From contig CAMJAO010000008.1 of the NCBI GenBank assembly GCA_946403615.1, forward strand, positions 1 through 22,912: a stretch of DNA of 22,912 bases. The letters run 5' to 3'. This stretch comes from an uncultured Prevotellaceae bacterium (GTDB lineage Bacteria; Bacteroidota; Bacteroidia; Bacteroidales; Bacteroidaceae). The position numbers and the translations under genes are program-made. The notes below the pieces were generated by a model. The model searched no databases. It was not told where the DNA came from and worked only from the letters and a program-made list of their open reading frames with translations. Of this stretch, positions 1-7,427 are shown one piece after another (the stretch's first letter is position 1; the number at the start of each line of letters is the position of its first letter).

Positions 1-91
1 GAATCTGTCCGGTTGTTCCCATTCTTCGTGCAATTTCGTTATAAGTTAAATTTGAACCTTCAATTATTTTTTTTAATGCTTTTCCGTCCAT
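1..91 (-). CDS. Helix-turn-helix regulator, N-terminal fragment (runs off window)
   Basis: Reading leftward from an ATG at 91, an open frame of 30 codons continues past the window edge: MDGKALKKIIEGSNLTYNEI followed by ARRMGTTGQI. The stretch LTYNEIARRMGTTGQ resembles the first two helices of an XRE/Cro-type DNA-binding domain (hydrophobic residue, x, x, EIA, then a turn). Only the N-terminus is present, so the full length and any C-terminal domain cannot be told. Its codons are AT-rich, unlike the genes to the right. It lies on the element side of the tRNA fragment, which suggests a regulator carried by the element. A candidate -7 element on the minus strand (positions 213-220, read as TATATTTG) lies upstream, but no clear -33 element was seen. 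Confidence 0.6.
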   Translation of the reverse strand, partial: MDGKALKKIIEGSNLTYNEIARRMGTTGQI

Positions 92-450
92 ATCAGTAAA
101 AATTTTAATTATTGTTAAAAATACAGGTAAAGTGATACACGTTCACAGCTAAATTATTATATTTGCATCGCAATTTACTTCTATAAGCATTGCAATTAAC
201 AGAAAGCGGTTTCAAATATAACCACAATTATGGTAAATAGAAACCGCTATAATTATGTCCGAAAATAAGCGTAAAAGGATTTGTTTATTCCTTACTGTTC
301 CATATATCGAGTAGCCTTTTTAAGAAGGTATGCTTGTAATCTAAGATGATGGTGGGGAAAAATTTATAATAGTCTTTAAGCAAATATTAAGCAATTTTAA
401 AATATTAATATTAACCCTCTGATTTTCAGTCTATTTGCAAGATGTGGCGC
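92..450. other. AT-rich non-coding stretch at element end
   Basis: No convincing gene. Contents: a nested palindrome at 205-248; TAnnTTTG-like sites on both strands (plus strand 158-165, minus strand 213-220); and a 19-codon frame at 255-314 (MSENKRKRICLFLTVPYIE), too short and unsupported to call. The last ten bases, 441-450, resemble the 5' part of a tRNA-Pro, which may be chance or the remnant of an internally deleted tRNA. Confidence 0.5.
205..248. repeat. Nested palindrome near element end
   Basis: AGCGGTTTC at 205-213 is the exact reverse complement of GAAACCGCT at 240-248. Inside it, ACCA (221-224) pairs with TGGT (231-234) around CAATTA. The structure sits between the regulator start and the tRNA fragment, where recombination-protein or regulator binding sites are common in integrated elements. 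It could equally be an operator or a weak terminator. Confidence 0.5.
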
Positions 451-498
451 TGCCTGGGGGGCGCGAGGTCGCTGGTTCGAGTCCAGTAATCCCGACCA
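451..498 (+). pseudogene. tRNA-Pro(GGG) 3' fragment
   Basis: The 3' half of a tRNA is readable. The anticodon loop is 454-460 with T33 at 455 and anticodon GGG at 456-458. Then come the 3' anticodon strand GCGCG (461-465), variable loop AGGTC (466-470), T stem GCTGG (471-475), T loop TTCGAGT (476-482), T stem CCAGT (483-487), acceptor strand AATCCCG (488-494), A at 495 and encoded CCA at 496-498. The 5' half is not there: upstream bases GCTGC cannot pair properly with GCGCG, and no CGGGATT acceptor strand or full D arm is present. It cannot fold as a tRNA and is best explained as the duplicated end left by site-specific integration. An alternative is a tRNA gene with a deleted D arm. Confidence 0.75.
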
Positions 499-504
499 AA
501 AGGT

Positions 505-547
505 AAAAGCCACATAATCAGTCAGTTACGATGATTGTGTGGCTTTT
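505..547 (+). terminator. Rho-independent terminator of the tRNA-Pro locus
   Basis: A 16-bp stem, AAAAGCCACATAATCA (505-520) against TGATTGTGTGGCTTTT (532-547) with one G-T pair, encloses an 11-base loop and ends in six T. It begins seven bases after the CCA, as expected for the original terminator of the tRNA gene, so it probably marks native chromosomal DNA. Confidence 0.85.
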
Positions 548-630
548 TTGTTGTGCCATGCTCATCACCCGCTGCGATAACGGACACATTGATAGTGACG
601 AGCAAAGGAGAATAGGATTATAACCTTATT

Positions 631-689
631 CGGTCATTAGGCAGACCTGGAAATCAACGTGATATCCTTTTTGGCCGGTCTAATGACCG
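631..689 (-). terminator. Inverted repeat downstream of the TonB receptor gene
   Basis: CGGTCATTAG (631-640) and CTAATGACCG (680-689) are perfect reverse complements. The stem extends by three more pairs if a four-base bulge is allowed. An imperfect palindrome, 611-630, lies beside it. It starts about 18 bases past the stop codon of the leftward receptor gene, so transcription termination is the simplest role, although there is no clean T run. The rest of 548-706 shows nothing recognisable. Confidence 0.45.
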
Positions 690-706
690 ATAGTCGTTTA
701 TTAGGG

Positions 707-3259
707 TTACAATCTGTTCTTCTCGTCATTTCCGGCTCCAGTACCCTTATACTTCGAGCTGCTGAAGTTGAAGTTGTAATTGATAGTCAGACCTACACAC
801 TGCGTATAGTTATAGATGTCTTGTGCCGTCTTTCCGATGGCGTAATATGTGGTAATTTTGTTCTTGGATGTGCGGAAAATATCGTTGGCATAGAGCGTTG
901 TGGTCAATCGGCCGTTACAGAATGACTTTTGGATTCGGGCATTCGTCGTGAATTCGCTGCCACGATACATAAATCCCCAGTGGTTGCTGCCCGTGTAACC
1001 GATGTAGAACATGGCCTTGGTCGTCGGGTTAATAGTAAACCAACTCTGCAGGTTAACAGAAAACTCCGGTTTGTTGAGTTTCTTGCCCACACCATATTTC
1101 TCGGTATCGAACATCTGCTGATAGTAATGCAGGGTAAGCGAGGGTTGCCAGAAACCAAACTTAGGCGAAGCAACTATCGTGGCATATACTCGGTCTTGGT
1201 GATTGAAATTATTAGGCCGGAATATGGCAATCTCTTTCTCCTCATCATACACTTCGCCGATGTGGGTGAAGAAATCGTTCTCGCGGGTAAAGCCTGCCAC
1301 AAAGTTCAACCAAGAATAGGTCAGGTTGAAGTCAATACTTTGGCGAACCGAAGGGCGCAATAGCGGGTTGCCTCCTTCATATAGCATACGGCTGTCGTAA
1401 ATAATCAAAGAAGTCAACATGCTGTATGGTGGACGGGTGACGCGCTTGCTGTAACTGAGTTGTGCCCCCCACTTGCCTTTCTTCCATGCGACACTAAAGT
1501 TGGGAAACAGGTCGTTATAGGTGCGGCTGGGTTCTTCCTGATAGACTCCGAACGATTTATAGTTGGTTGAAACGTGTTCGTATCGCAATCCGGCGTCGAA
1601 TCGCCAGTTTCCTATTTGTAACTCATATTCGGCAAAACCGGCGATATTCTTTTCCTTCATCTCGTTGTCAGACTCCGGTATGATGCCCTCATGGTTCAGG
1701 TTGTGACCATGGCTCTGTGTAGATATAGCCTCCGTGCCGGCATTCAGTTCTCCTTTCCAAATCGGATACGACAACACCAGTTTGCCTGCAATCATCGTGC
1801 TTTTCTCCTGGGTCTGAGTGCTGATGGCGCGGTCGCCGAGTTCTTCGCTCAATTCATATTGGCTGTTGTTCACATCAGATTCGCGTCGCAGCACAGTGGC
1901 GTTCAGGTCGATGCCCAATTTTCCAGCCTTACCTACATAGTAGGTGTTCAATTCCCATACGGGCTTGTTTTGCTCGTGGATATTCGTTTTCAGGTCTACG
2001 TCACCATAAAATGCTCCGTTCTTCAGATAGTGTTGCTTCATCTCTGTCTTGAAAGAATTGCCAAGTATTTTTTGTGACGAGAAACTTAGTCCGACAGAAT
2101 GGTCGGTGTTGAAGTCGTAACTCACCCCGGCGCGGTACTTCAACTCTGTCCATGAACTCCTGACGGGCAGTTCGGCATCGCCATTAAACAGGTCCTTGCT
2201 GATGTGCAGTTCTTGTTCCAGATATTGATCATAGCTGTAATGCCCGTTGTCGAGTGCTACGTTGGCAAAGGCCTCAAATCCACCTGTCCTGTATTTCAGG
2301 GTCACATCGCTGTAATTATTCCATTTGTTGTTTTTCCAAGTCTGACTCGTTGCCATCACACTGAATCCGTCGCCCTGCGTCTTGATGGTCTTGATACGGA
2401 TCACGGCGTTCACCTCCGCATTGTATTTAGCGCCCGGTGCGGTGATGATATCCACGTTCTTGATATCCACCGATTTTAGTTGTTTCAATTCATTGGTATT
2501 GGTCACCTTCTTGTTGTTGATGTATATCTCCGGCTCGCCTTTTGACATGACCGTGATTATTCCGTCATTGTTTTGTACCAATGGCAGCATCGGCAACAGG
2601 TCGGAGGCTGAACCCACATCATGCAGGATGGAATGTTCCACATCGACAGTCATGCCACCCGAAGTCATCTTGTATTGGGGTATCTCACCCTTCACAACCA
2701 CTGCTTGCAACGTGTAGGTGTCGGGCTGCATGCGGATGGTTCCCATATTTTCTGTAGTGCAAGTCCGATAAACGGTTTTATAACCGACATACGACACCCG
2801 CGCGATGATTTTATGCTGATTGTATGGCACGACAAACTGTCCCGCCTCGTTCGATACACCACCGCCCAATGCCAACGAATCTACGGGATTAAGCACGCTG
2901 ATATTGGCGAAGGGTAGCGGGTGGCCGTTCTCATCTATGACGGTCCCTGTCAGGTGGCGCTCCGTTTTCTGGGTACATTCCACAAAGATTTTCTCGCCGT
3001 CCTTGAGGATACGCACGGGATAAAACCCGACGACTCTCCTAATGGCTTCGTCGAGGCTCACCCGTGAGAAACTGCATGTGACTGTGAAATATTCTAAATC
3101 GTTGTAAACGAAGGCTATCTCGTAATTGCCCGTGGCGGCATTCAGGTCTTCCAACACGTGCGAGAGCGTTTCTCCACGATAGTTGCGTGTGAGCAGTTGG
3201 GCTTGTGCTGTGCAAACCATGGCGCACAGCATCAGCATGATATACATTTTTTTCATCAT
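707..3259 (-). CDS. TonB-dependent outer-membrane receptor with N-terminal signalling-like domain
   Basis: The 850-residue protein is likely an outer-membrane transporter that also signals to the sigma/anti-sigma pair encoded just upstream. A signal peptide (residues 1-20, cut near TAQA-Q) is followed by an STN/secretin-like short domain (about 25-98), a CarboxypepD_reg-like beta sandwich (102-180), a plug-like region (185-290, with VDIKNVDIITAPGAKYN) and a long beta-barrel of the OMP_b-brl_3 type to the end. The C-terminus YKGTGAGNDEKNRL is typical of this barrel family, so the gene is intact. It starts 15 bases after the anti-sigma stop. No SusD-like lipoprotein gene adjoins it, unlike glycan-type SusC/SusD pairs. 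The ligand cannot be read from sequence; the neighbouring galactosidases are divergently transcribed and only suggestive. Confidence 0.85.
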   Translation of the reverse strand: MMKKMYIMLMLCAMVCTAQAQLLTRNYRGETLSHVLEDLNAATGNYEIAFVYNDLEYFTVTCSFSRVSLDEAIRRVVGFYPVRILKDGEKIFVECTQKTERHLTGTVIDENGHPLPFANISVLNPVDSLALGGGVSNEAGQFVVPYNQHKIIARVSYVGYKTVYRTCTTENMGTIRMQPDTYTLQAVVVKGEIPQYKMTSGGMTVDVEHSILHDVGSASDLLPMLPLVQNNDGIITVMSKGEPEIYINNKKVTNTNELKQLKSVDIKNVDIITAPGAKYNAEVNAVIRIKTIKTQGDGFSVMATSQTWKNNKWNNYSDVTLKYRTGGFEAFANVALDNGHYSYDQYLEQELHISKDLFNGDAELPVRSSWTELKYRAGVSYDFNTDHSVGLSFSSQKILGNSFKTEMKQHYLKNGAFYGDVDLKTNIHEQNKPVWELNTYYVGKAGKLGIDLNATVLRRESDVNNSQYELSEELGDRAISTQTQEKSTMIAGKLVLSYPIWKGELNAGTEAISTQSHGHNLNHEGIIPESDNEMKEKNIAGFAEYELQIGNWRFDAGLRYEHVSTNYKSFGVYQEEPSRTYNDLFPNFSVAWKKGKWGAQLSYSKRVTRPPYSMLTSLIIYDSRMLYEGGNPLLRPSVRQSIDFNLTYSWLNFVAGFTRENDFFTHIGEVYDEEKEIAIFRPNNFNHQDRVYATIVASPKFGFWQPSLTLHYYQQMFDTEKYGVGKKLNKPEFSVNLQSWFTINPTTKAMFYIGYTGSNHWGFMYRGSEFTTNARIQKSFCNGRLTTTLYANDIFRTSKNKITTYYAIGKTAQDIYNYTQCVGLTINYNFNFSSSKYKGTGAGNDEKNRL

Positions 3260-3274
3260 CTGTATGATTGCGCG

Positions 3275-3925
3275 TTAAGGTTTGACTGTCAGTTTATTAC
3301 CCTCTATGGAGAGATTTACACGGTCGAAGTGGTTCAAATCTTTCACCACATTGTCGAGGCTGTCCTTACGGTCCCATTTGTAATAGAGGCGCACATCGTG
3401 AGCATGCCGGTCAAGTACCTCGGCCTCTTTACCATAATAAGAGGCTATCTCTTTAGTCATCTCATCCAAGGGGGTGTTCTCGAAGATGCGTGTGGCAACA
3501 GTCTGTTCCTCCAAGGGTGCGACCGTCTTGATGCTGTCTATGACTGTGTCGGTCACTTCTGTCCGTTGTTCGGTGGGAATGCTCTCTACAGACGGAGTGC
3601 CTGGTGAGGCTGTCCAGTGATGGATAGCGGCGTAGGTGATGACGGTGAGCATCATCCCCCCAACAATACTGGCGGCTATCTGCATGGGGCTCCACGAACG
3701 GCGCTTCGGAGTGTAATTGGTCGTCTCAAACTTCTTCCACTCTTCTTCCATCAGTCCGTCTGAGGCTTTTGTCTGGGCATCTGCTGCCTCGAAGGCGTCA
3801 GCACTCAGTCGCATGGCTTCATACAGGTCGCGGCACTCCTCGTCAGCGAGCAGCTCCTGCCATTCCTCCTCGCTGTATTGCTCGGGATGCTCCATCATCA
3901 GTAATAGTTTCTCTGTCTTGTCCAT
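3275..3925 (-). CDS. Membrane anti-sigma factor with DUF4974 (FecR C-terminal-like) domain
   Basis: This 216-residue protein has a cytoplasmic acidic N-terminal region (1-75, likely sigma-binding), a single transmembrane helix at about 80-102 (IAASIVGGMMLTVITYAA) and a periplasmic part. The periplasmic part ends in a DUF4974-like domain at 147-214 (FENTPLDEMTKEIASYYG). The architecture matches FecR-type anti-sigma factors, which hold an ECF sigma factor inactive until a TonB receptor signals through the periplasm. The classical central FecR domain appears absent; the region 103-146 is a short Thr/Glu/Pro-rich linker. It lies four bases after the sigma stop and 15 bases before the receptor, so the three are almost surely co-transcribed. 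The family assignment is from pattern recognition of the C-terminal domain. Confidence 0.8.
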   Translation of the reverse strand: MDKTEKLLLMMEHPEQYSEEEWQELLADEECRDLYEAMRLSADAFEAADAQTKASDGLMEEEWKKFETTNYTPKRRSWSPMQIAASIVGGMMLTVITYAAIHHWTASPGTPSVESIPTEQRTEVTDTVIDSIKTVAPLEEQTVATRIFENTPLDEMTKEIASYYGKEAEVLDRHAHDVRLYYKWDRKDSLDNVVKDLNHFDRVNLSIEGNKLTVKP

Positions 3926-3929
3926 AATT

Positions 3930-4418
3930 TCAGGGATTGAAGTGTTTTTTGATTTTGTTGAGTGCCTGTGCCAGATGTTTATAGACTGCCGCTTCGCTGA
4001 TGCCTAGCGTTGAGGCTATCTCTGCATAGGTCTTCCGTTGTTGGTGACGAAGTTGAAACACGCGGAGCGTCTGCGGTGTCAATTCGCGCTCGCAATAGTC
4101 GAGCACCGCGGTCAAACGGTCGATTTGCGCGTCAATGGGTGTCATCTCGATACTTTCGTCGAGTTGCAGGTAGCGGCTGGCACGTTGCCTCACTTGCTTG
4201 GCGCGAATCATCTTCAGGCATTTGTTGCGTACGCAGGTCAGCAGAAAAGCGGCGGCGGTGTCCTCTCGCACATCGATGCTGCCATCGGCAATGCGGGCGA
4301 AAACGTCGCTTACGGCATCGCGGCTTTCCTCGTCGTCATGCAACATGATACGTGCCGCGACATACATCTTGTCGTAGTAGCGTTCGAACAATGATTTGAT
4401 CTCTTGCTTGCTTGTCAT
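3930..4418 (-). CDS. ECF RNA polymerase sigma factor
   Basis: The 162-residue protein has sigma-70 region 2 at about 5-75 (FERYYDKMYVAARIMLHD, DAVSDVFARI, then FLLTCVRNKCLKMIR). Region 4 is at about 105-160, with a helix-turn-helix (TYAEIASTLGISEAAVYKHL) that would read the -35 element. The length is normal for the family, and regions 1 and 3 are absent as expected for ECF factors. It is the first gene of the sigma, anti-sigma, receptor operon, and probably drives transcription of that operon or of nearby targets once released by the anti-sigma factor. The start at 4418 (MTSKQEIKSLF) begins directly before region 2 and needs no extension. Confidence 0.92.
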   Translation of the reverse strand: MTSKQEIKSLFERYYDKMYVAARIMLHDDEESRDAVSDVFARIADGSIDVREDTAAAFLLTCVRNKCLKMIRAKQVRQRASRYLQLDESIEMTPIDAQIDRLTAVLDYCERELTPQTLRVFQLRHQQRKTYAEIASTLGISEAAVYKHLAQALNKIKKHFNP

Positions 4419-4614
4419 TCTTTTGTACGCTTTTTATCCCTATTATCCCTGTGAGGACAATTCCCCAACCCCCTGAATCAGTTTTTTTACACTTTTCCTG
4501 TTTTTTCCTGTTAAAAATACCTCATGATGCCCTGTCGCATGTCGTTTTCGAGAGTGGGAATGATGGACATCTTTCTCAATAATGATTGATTGGTGATATT
4601 TGTTATGTTTTTTG

Positions 4615-4622
4615 CAAAGTTA
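4615..4622 (-). promoter_or_regulatory. Candidate -7 element of the sigma operon
   Basis: Read on the minus strand this is TAACTTTG, matching the Bacteroidetes -7 consensus TAnnTTTG. It would start a transcript with a leader of about 190 bases before the sigma gene. No good -33 TTTG lies at the usual distance, so the site is tentative. An operon controlled by its own ECF factor could use a different promoter. Confidence 0.4.
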
Positions 4623-4746
4623 AAAAAAATCTGACAAATCATACTATCAACAACAGGATAATCTATTCCGTCCGCATCATCAAAGCATCGATTGCCATAT
4701 TGACCCCATATTGACGGCCCATAATGATGCCCTGAAAGAACAGCCG

Positions 4747-4768
4747 GAACGGCCGATTTCGGCCGTTC
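4747..4768 (+). terminator. Terminator-like hairpin in the galactosidase leader region
   Basis: GAACGGCCG (4747-4755) and CGGCCGTTC (4760-4768) form a perfect 9-bp GC-rich stem with a four-base loop, followed on the plus strand by a T-rich stretch (TTGTATTTTTCTTT). It reads as a rightward intrinsic terminator, yet no gene precedes it on this strand. It lies upstream of the apparent start of galactosidase transcription. It may end a small RNA or insulate the promoter. Confidence 0.55.
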
Positions 4769-4814
4769 TTGTATTTTTCTTTCCGAAAAAACATCTGAAA
4801 TGGTGGTTTTTGTT

Positions 4815-4822
4815 TACCTTTG
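4815..4822 (+). promoter_or_regulatory. Candidate -7 element for the GH2 gene
   Basis: TACCTTTG matches TAnnTTTG. Transcription would begin near 4829, leaving a leader of about 30 bases before the ATG at 4858. This argues that the open frame back to 4711 is not translated. The -33 match is poor. Confidence 0.5.
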
Positions 4823-4857
4823 CAAATGAAAAAACCAACCACTTACAACCTAACAGC

Positions 4858-7356
4858 ATGAAACCAAATCATTTCTCCCCACGTAGGGTGGGCTTTTATT
4901 TCTTGAAAACTAGTTCTATAATGCTGGCGGCTTTCTTCTTGTCGGTTTTTTGCGCTGTGGCTCAACCGGCCGAATCTCAGCATTCACGCGAGGTGACAAA
5001 ACTTGACAAAGGATGGAAGTTCTCCTTTGGAAACGCTTCCGACCCGGTCAAGGATTTCGGTTGTGGAACGGAGTATTTCAATTATCTGACGAAAGCCAAC
5101 TCGATACACAACGAGGGTCCCTATGCGATGAAATTCGACGACTCCGCATGGCAAGCCATCCGTCTTCCGCACGATTGGGTGACCACACTCTCTTACAATG
5201 CCACGGCAAGTCATTCACACGGTTATAAGACGGTGGGCTATAAATACCCCGAGACAAGTGTCGGCTGGTATCGGAAGGTCTTCAATATCCCTGCCGCAGA
5301 TTTAGGAAAGCACATTGCATTGCAGTTCGACGGCATCTTCCGTCATGCCCAGATTTGGTTCAACGGCTTCTACATGGGTACAGAGCCCAGCGGTTATGCC
5401 ACACAGGTGTACGATGTGACCGAATATGTCAACTACGGAGGCGACAATCTCATTTGTGTGAGGGCCGATGCTTCGCTCGAAGAGGGATGGTTCTATGAGG
5501 GAGCAGGCATCTACCGCGACGTGTGGTTGGTGAAGTCTGCGGCTGTCAGTGTGGCTCCTTTTGGCACATTTGTCTATGCCGACCTTCATGAACCCTATGA
5601 CAAAGCCCTTGTCTATGTGGAAACGGAGGTCAACAATCATTCCTTGGAGCCGCAAACATGTACTGTTGAGCAGCGGCTGATGGATGCTGACGGCAACGAG
5701 GTGGCACGAACCTCTCAGTCGCAGACGCTCATGCTTCAACCCAAGCAGACCGCAGGTTGTAAGCAATCCATGGCAATCGGTCAGCCCCATCTATGGAGCA
5801 CCTCCGACCCATATTTATATAGGGTGGTGACTTCGGTCAAGGTCGATGACCATGTTACCGATGTATATGAGACGACAACGGGAATCCGTGACATCGATTT
5901 TGACAGTGAGCGTGGTTTCATCCTCAACGGAAAACCAATGAAGTTGAAGGGCGTGAATATGCATCAAGATCATGCAGGAGTGGGAGCGGCCATTCCCGAC
6001 GCACTGCAGGCATGGCGCATCAAGCGACTGAAGGAGTTGGGCTGCAATGCCTACCGCGCTTCGCACAATCCGATGACACCCGCCTTGCTCGATATCTGCG
6101 ACCGCGAGGGTATCCTCGTGATTGACGAGAACCGTCTGTCGGGTATCAACCAGGAGCATCTGCGACTGTTGGAGAATATGATCAAGCGCGACCGCAATCA
6201 CCCTAGTGTCATTCTGTGGAGCGACGGCAATGAGGAGTGGGGGATGGAGAATACCGTGCAGGGCACACGCATCGCCGCTGCCATGAGGGAATATACACGT
6301 TTGCTTGACCCCACCCGCCATTCCACCATTGCCAACGCTGGCGGTTCGGAGATGATAAAAGGCCTTGATGTGGTGGGGTTCAACTATATCGTGCAAAACG
6401 ATGTTGACAATCGTAAGAGACAGAACCCTGCGTGGAAGATTGTCGGCACGGAAGAAACGACCGGATGCGGCACGCGCGGATGGTATTTCAAAAATCCCGA
6501 CGACCCGGGCCACATGGTCAGTCTGAACCGAACCATGGAGCAGAATTATGAAAATATCATCGAGCGCGGATGGCAGTTCTATGCCGACCGTCCGTGGGCC
6601 GCAGGATTGTTCTATTGGACGGGCTTCGACTATCGTGGTGAGCCTAATCCCCTCAGTTATCCCGCACACGACTCGGAATTCGGCATTTTGGATTATTGTG
6701 GTTTCCCAAAAGACGAGGCATGGTATCTCAAAGCGTGGTGGACCGATGAGCCGGTGTTGCACATCTTCCCTCATTGGAATCTGCGGGGACACGTGGGCGA
6801 AGAAGTAGAAATCTGGGCTTATAGCAATTGCGACGAGGTGGAACTCACGGTCAACGGCAAGAAACTGGGCCGCCAGAAGATGCCGCGCAACGGACACCTG
6901 AAGTGGAAGGCAGTCTATCAGCCGGGTAAGGTGATGGCCACAGGATATAAAAACGGCAGGCAAATACTGACGCAAACCATCGAGACCACAAAACCTGCCG
7001 CCAAGGTGGTGCTCAAGGCCGATCGCCAGACCATCACCGCCGACGGATGCGATGTCAGCGTGGTGACCGTTGAGGTGCAGGATGACAAGGGACGTGTCGT
7101 TCCTGATGCTTGCCCGCGGCTGACTTTGACTTTAGAGGGCGACGGGCGCATACTCGGCGTGGGCAATGGTGACCCCGCATATCTGGGTGAAGACCATCCC
7201 AAGGATAAAGACTGCCGCGAGTTCAGCATCCCTGCCTTTAACGGATTGGCACAGGTGCTGATACAAAGCGGAGACGCACCCTCGACACTCCGGCTAAGTG
7301 GCAGTGCAGACGGACTGAAAACTGGAATTGTCAGCATCAATACTAACGGAAATTGA
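4858..7356 (+). CDS. GH2 beta-galactosidase-like exported glycoside hydrolase
   Basis: The 832-residue enzyme likely removes terminal beta-linked sugars, probably galactose, in the periplasm or at the outer membrane. A signal peptide (1-35, ending CAVA-Q) is followed by a sugar-binding jelly-roll domain (about 45-230), an immunoglobulin-like domain (230-345) and a TIM barrel (350-620). In the barrel, N458-E459 of WSDGNEE is the expected acid/base, and E532 of VGTEETTG is the likely nucleophile. A DUF4982-like domain and a further beta-sandwich follow (630-832). The frame is open back to 4711, but a TAnnTTTG element at 4815 and the clear signal peptide favour the ATG at 4858. The GH27 gene follows after 71 bases with no obvious promoter. 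GH2 also holds glucuronidases and mannosidases, so the exact substrate is inferred. Confidence 0.85.
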   Translation: MKPNHFSPRRVGFYFLKTSSIMLAAFFLSVFCAVAQPAESQHSREVTKLDKGWKFSFGNASDPVKDFGCGTEYFNYLTKANSIHNEGPYAMKFDDSAWQAIRLPHDWVTTLSYNATASHSHGYKTVGYKYPETSVGWYRKVFNIPAADLGKHIALQFDGIFRHAQIWFNGFYMGTEPSGYATQVYDVTEYVNYGGDNLICVRADASLEEGWFYEGAGIYRDVWLVKSAAVSVAPFGTFVYADLHEPYDKALVYVETEVNNHSLEPQTCTVEQRLMDADGNEVARTSQSQTLMLQPKQTAGCKQSMAIGQPHLWSTSDPYLYRVVTSVKVDDHVTDVYETTTGIRDIDFDSERGFILNGKPMKLKGVNMHQDHAGVGAAIPDALQAWRIKRLKELGCNAYRASHNPMTPALLDICDREGILVIDENRLSGINQEHLRLLENMIKRDRNHPSVILWSDGNEEWGMENTVQGTRIAAAMREYTRLLDPTRHSTIANAGGSEMIKGLDVVGFNYIVQNDVDNRKRQNPAWKIVGTEETTGCGTRGWYFKNPDDPGHMVSLNRTMEQNYENIIERGWQFYADRPWAAGLFYWTGFDYRGEPNPLSYPAHDSEFGILDYCGFPKDEAWYLKAWWTDEPVLHIFPHWNLRGHVGEEVEIWAYSNCDEVELTVNGKKLGRQKMPRNGHLKWKAVYQPGKVMATGYKNGRQILTQTIETTKPAAKVVLKADRQTITADGCDVSVVTVEVQDDKGRVVPDACPRLTLTLEGDGRILGVGNGDPAYLGEDHPKDKDCREFSIPAFNGLAQVLIQSGDAPSTLRLSGSADGLKTGIVSINTNGN

Positions 7357-7427
7357 CCGGAAGTAATCTGAAAACTACACCTGAATCGTTAAATCAATAT
7401 TTTTAGAACATATCTACAACATCAGTC

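Larger units (their letters stand above)
1..498. mobile_element. Right end of a putative tRNA-integrated element
   Basis: The first ~450 bases are visibly AT-rich compared with the rest of the window. They contain the start of a helix-turn-helix gene and then meet a tRNA-Pro fragment that lacks its 5' half but keeps the 3' half, the CCA end and a terminator. Elements that integrate with a tyrosine recombinase commonly target the 3' half of a tRNA gene and leave such a fragment at the distal end. The rest of the element, including any integrase and the intact tRNA, would lie to the left, outside the window. The boundary at about 451 is inferred from where tRNA pairing begins. No integrase is visible, so element type is unknown. 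Confidence 0.55.
4419..4857. other. Divergent intergenic region between sigma operon and galactosidase genes
   Basis: This stretch of 439 bases has no gene I can support, although the galactosidase frame is open back to 4711. It holds a TAnnTTTG element on each strand and a terminator-like hairpin. Two copies of ATGATGCCCTG occur (about 4525 and 4726), and CCATATTGAC appears twice close together near 4700. These might be regulator sites, but spacing gives no clear operator. Confidence 0.5.

Noticed and set aside
255..314. Small frame MSENKRKRICLFLTVPYIE
   Set aside because: Only 19 codons, with no conservation evidence or clear start context.
4711..4857. N-terminal extension of the GH2 frame from an ATG at 4711
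   Set aside because: The extension includes the terminator hairpin and the TAnnTTTG element and precedes a normal signal peptide, so it is unlikely to be translated.
5815..6975. 386-codon open frame on the minus strand inside the GH2 gene
   Set aside because: It is antisense to a clear enzyme with intact catalytic motifs; its translation is Cys/His/Arg-rich with no domain, as expected of a codon-bias shadow.
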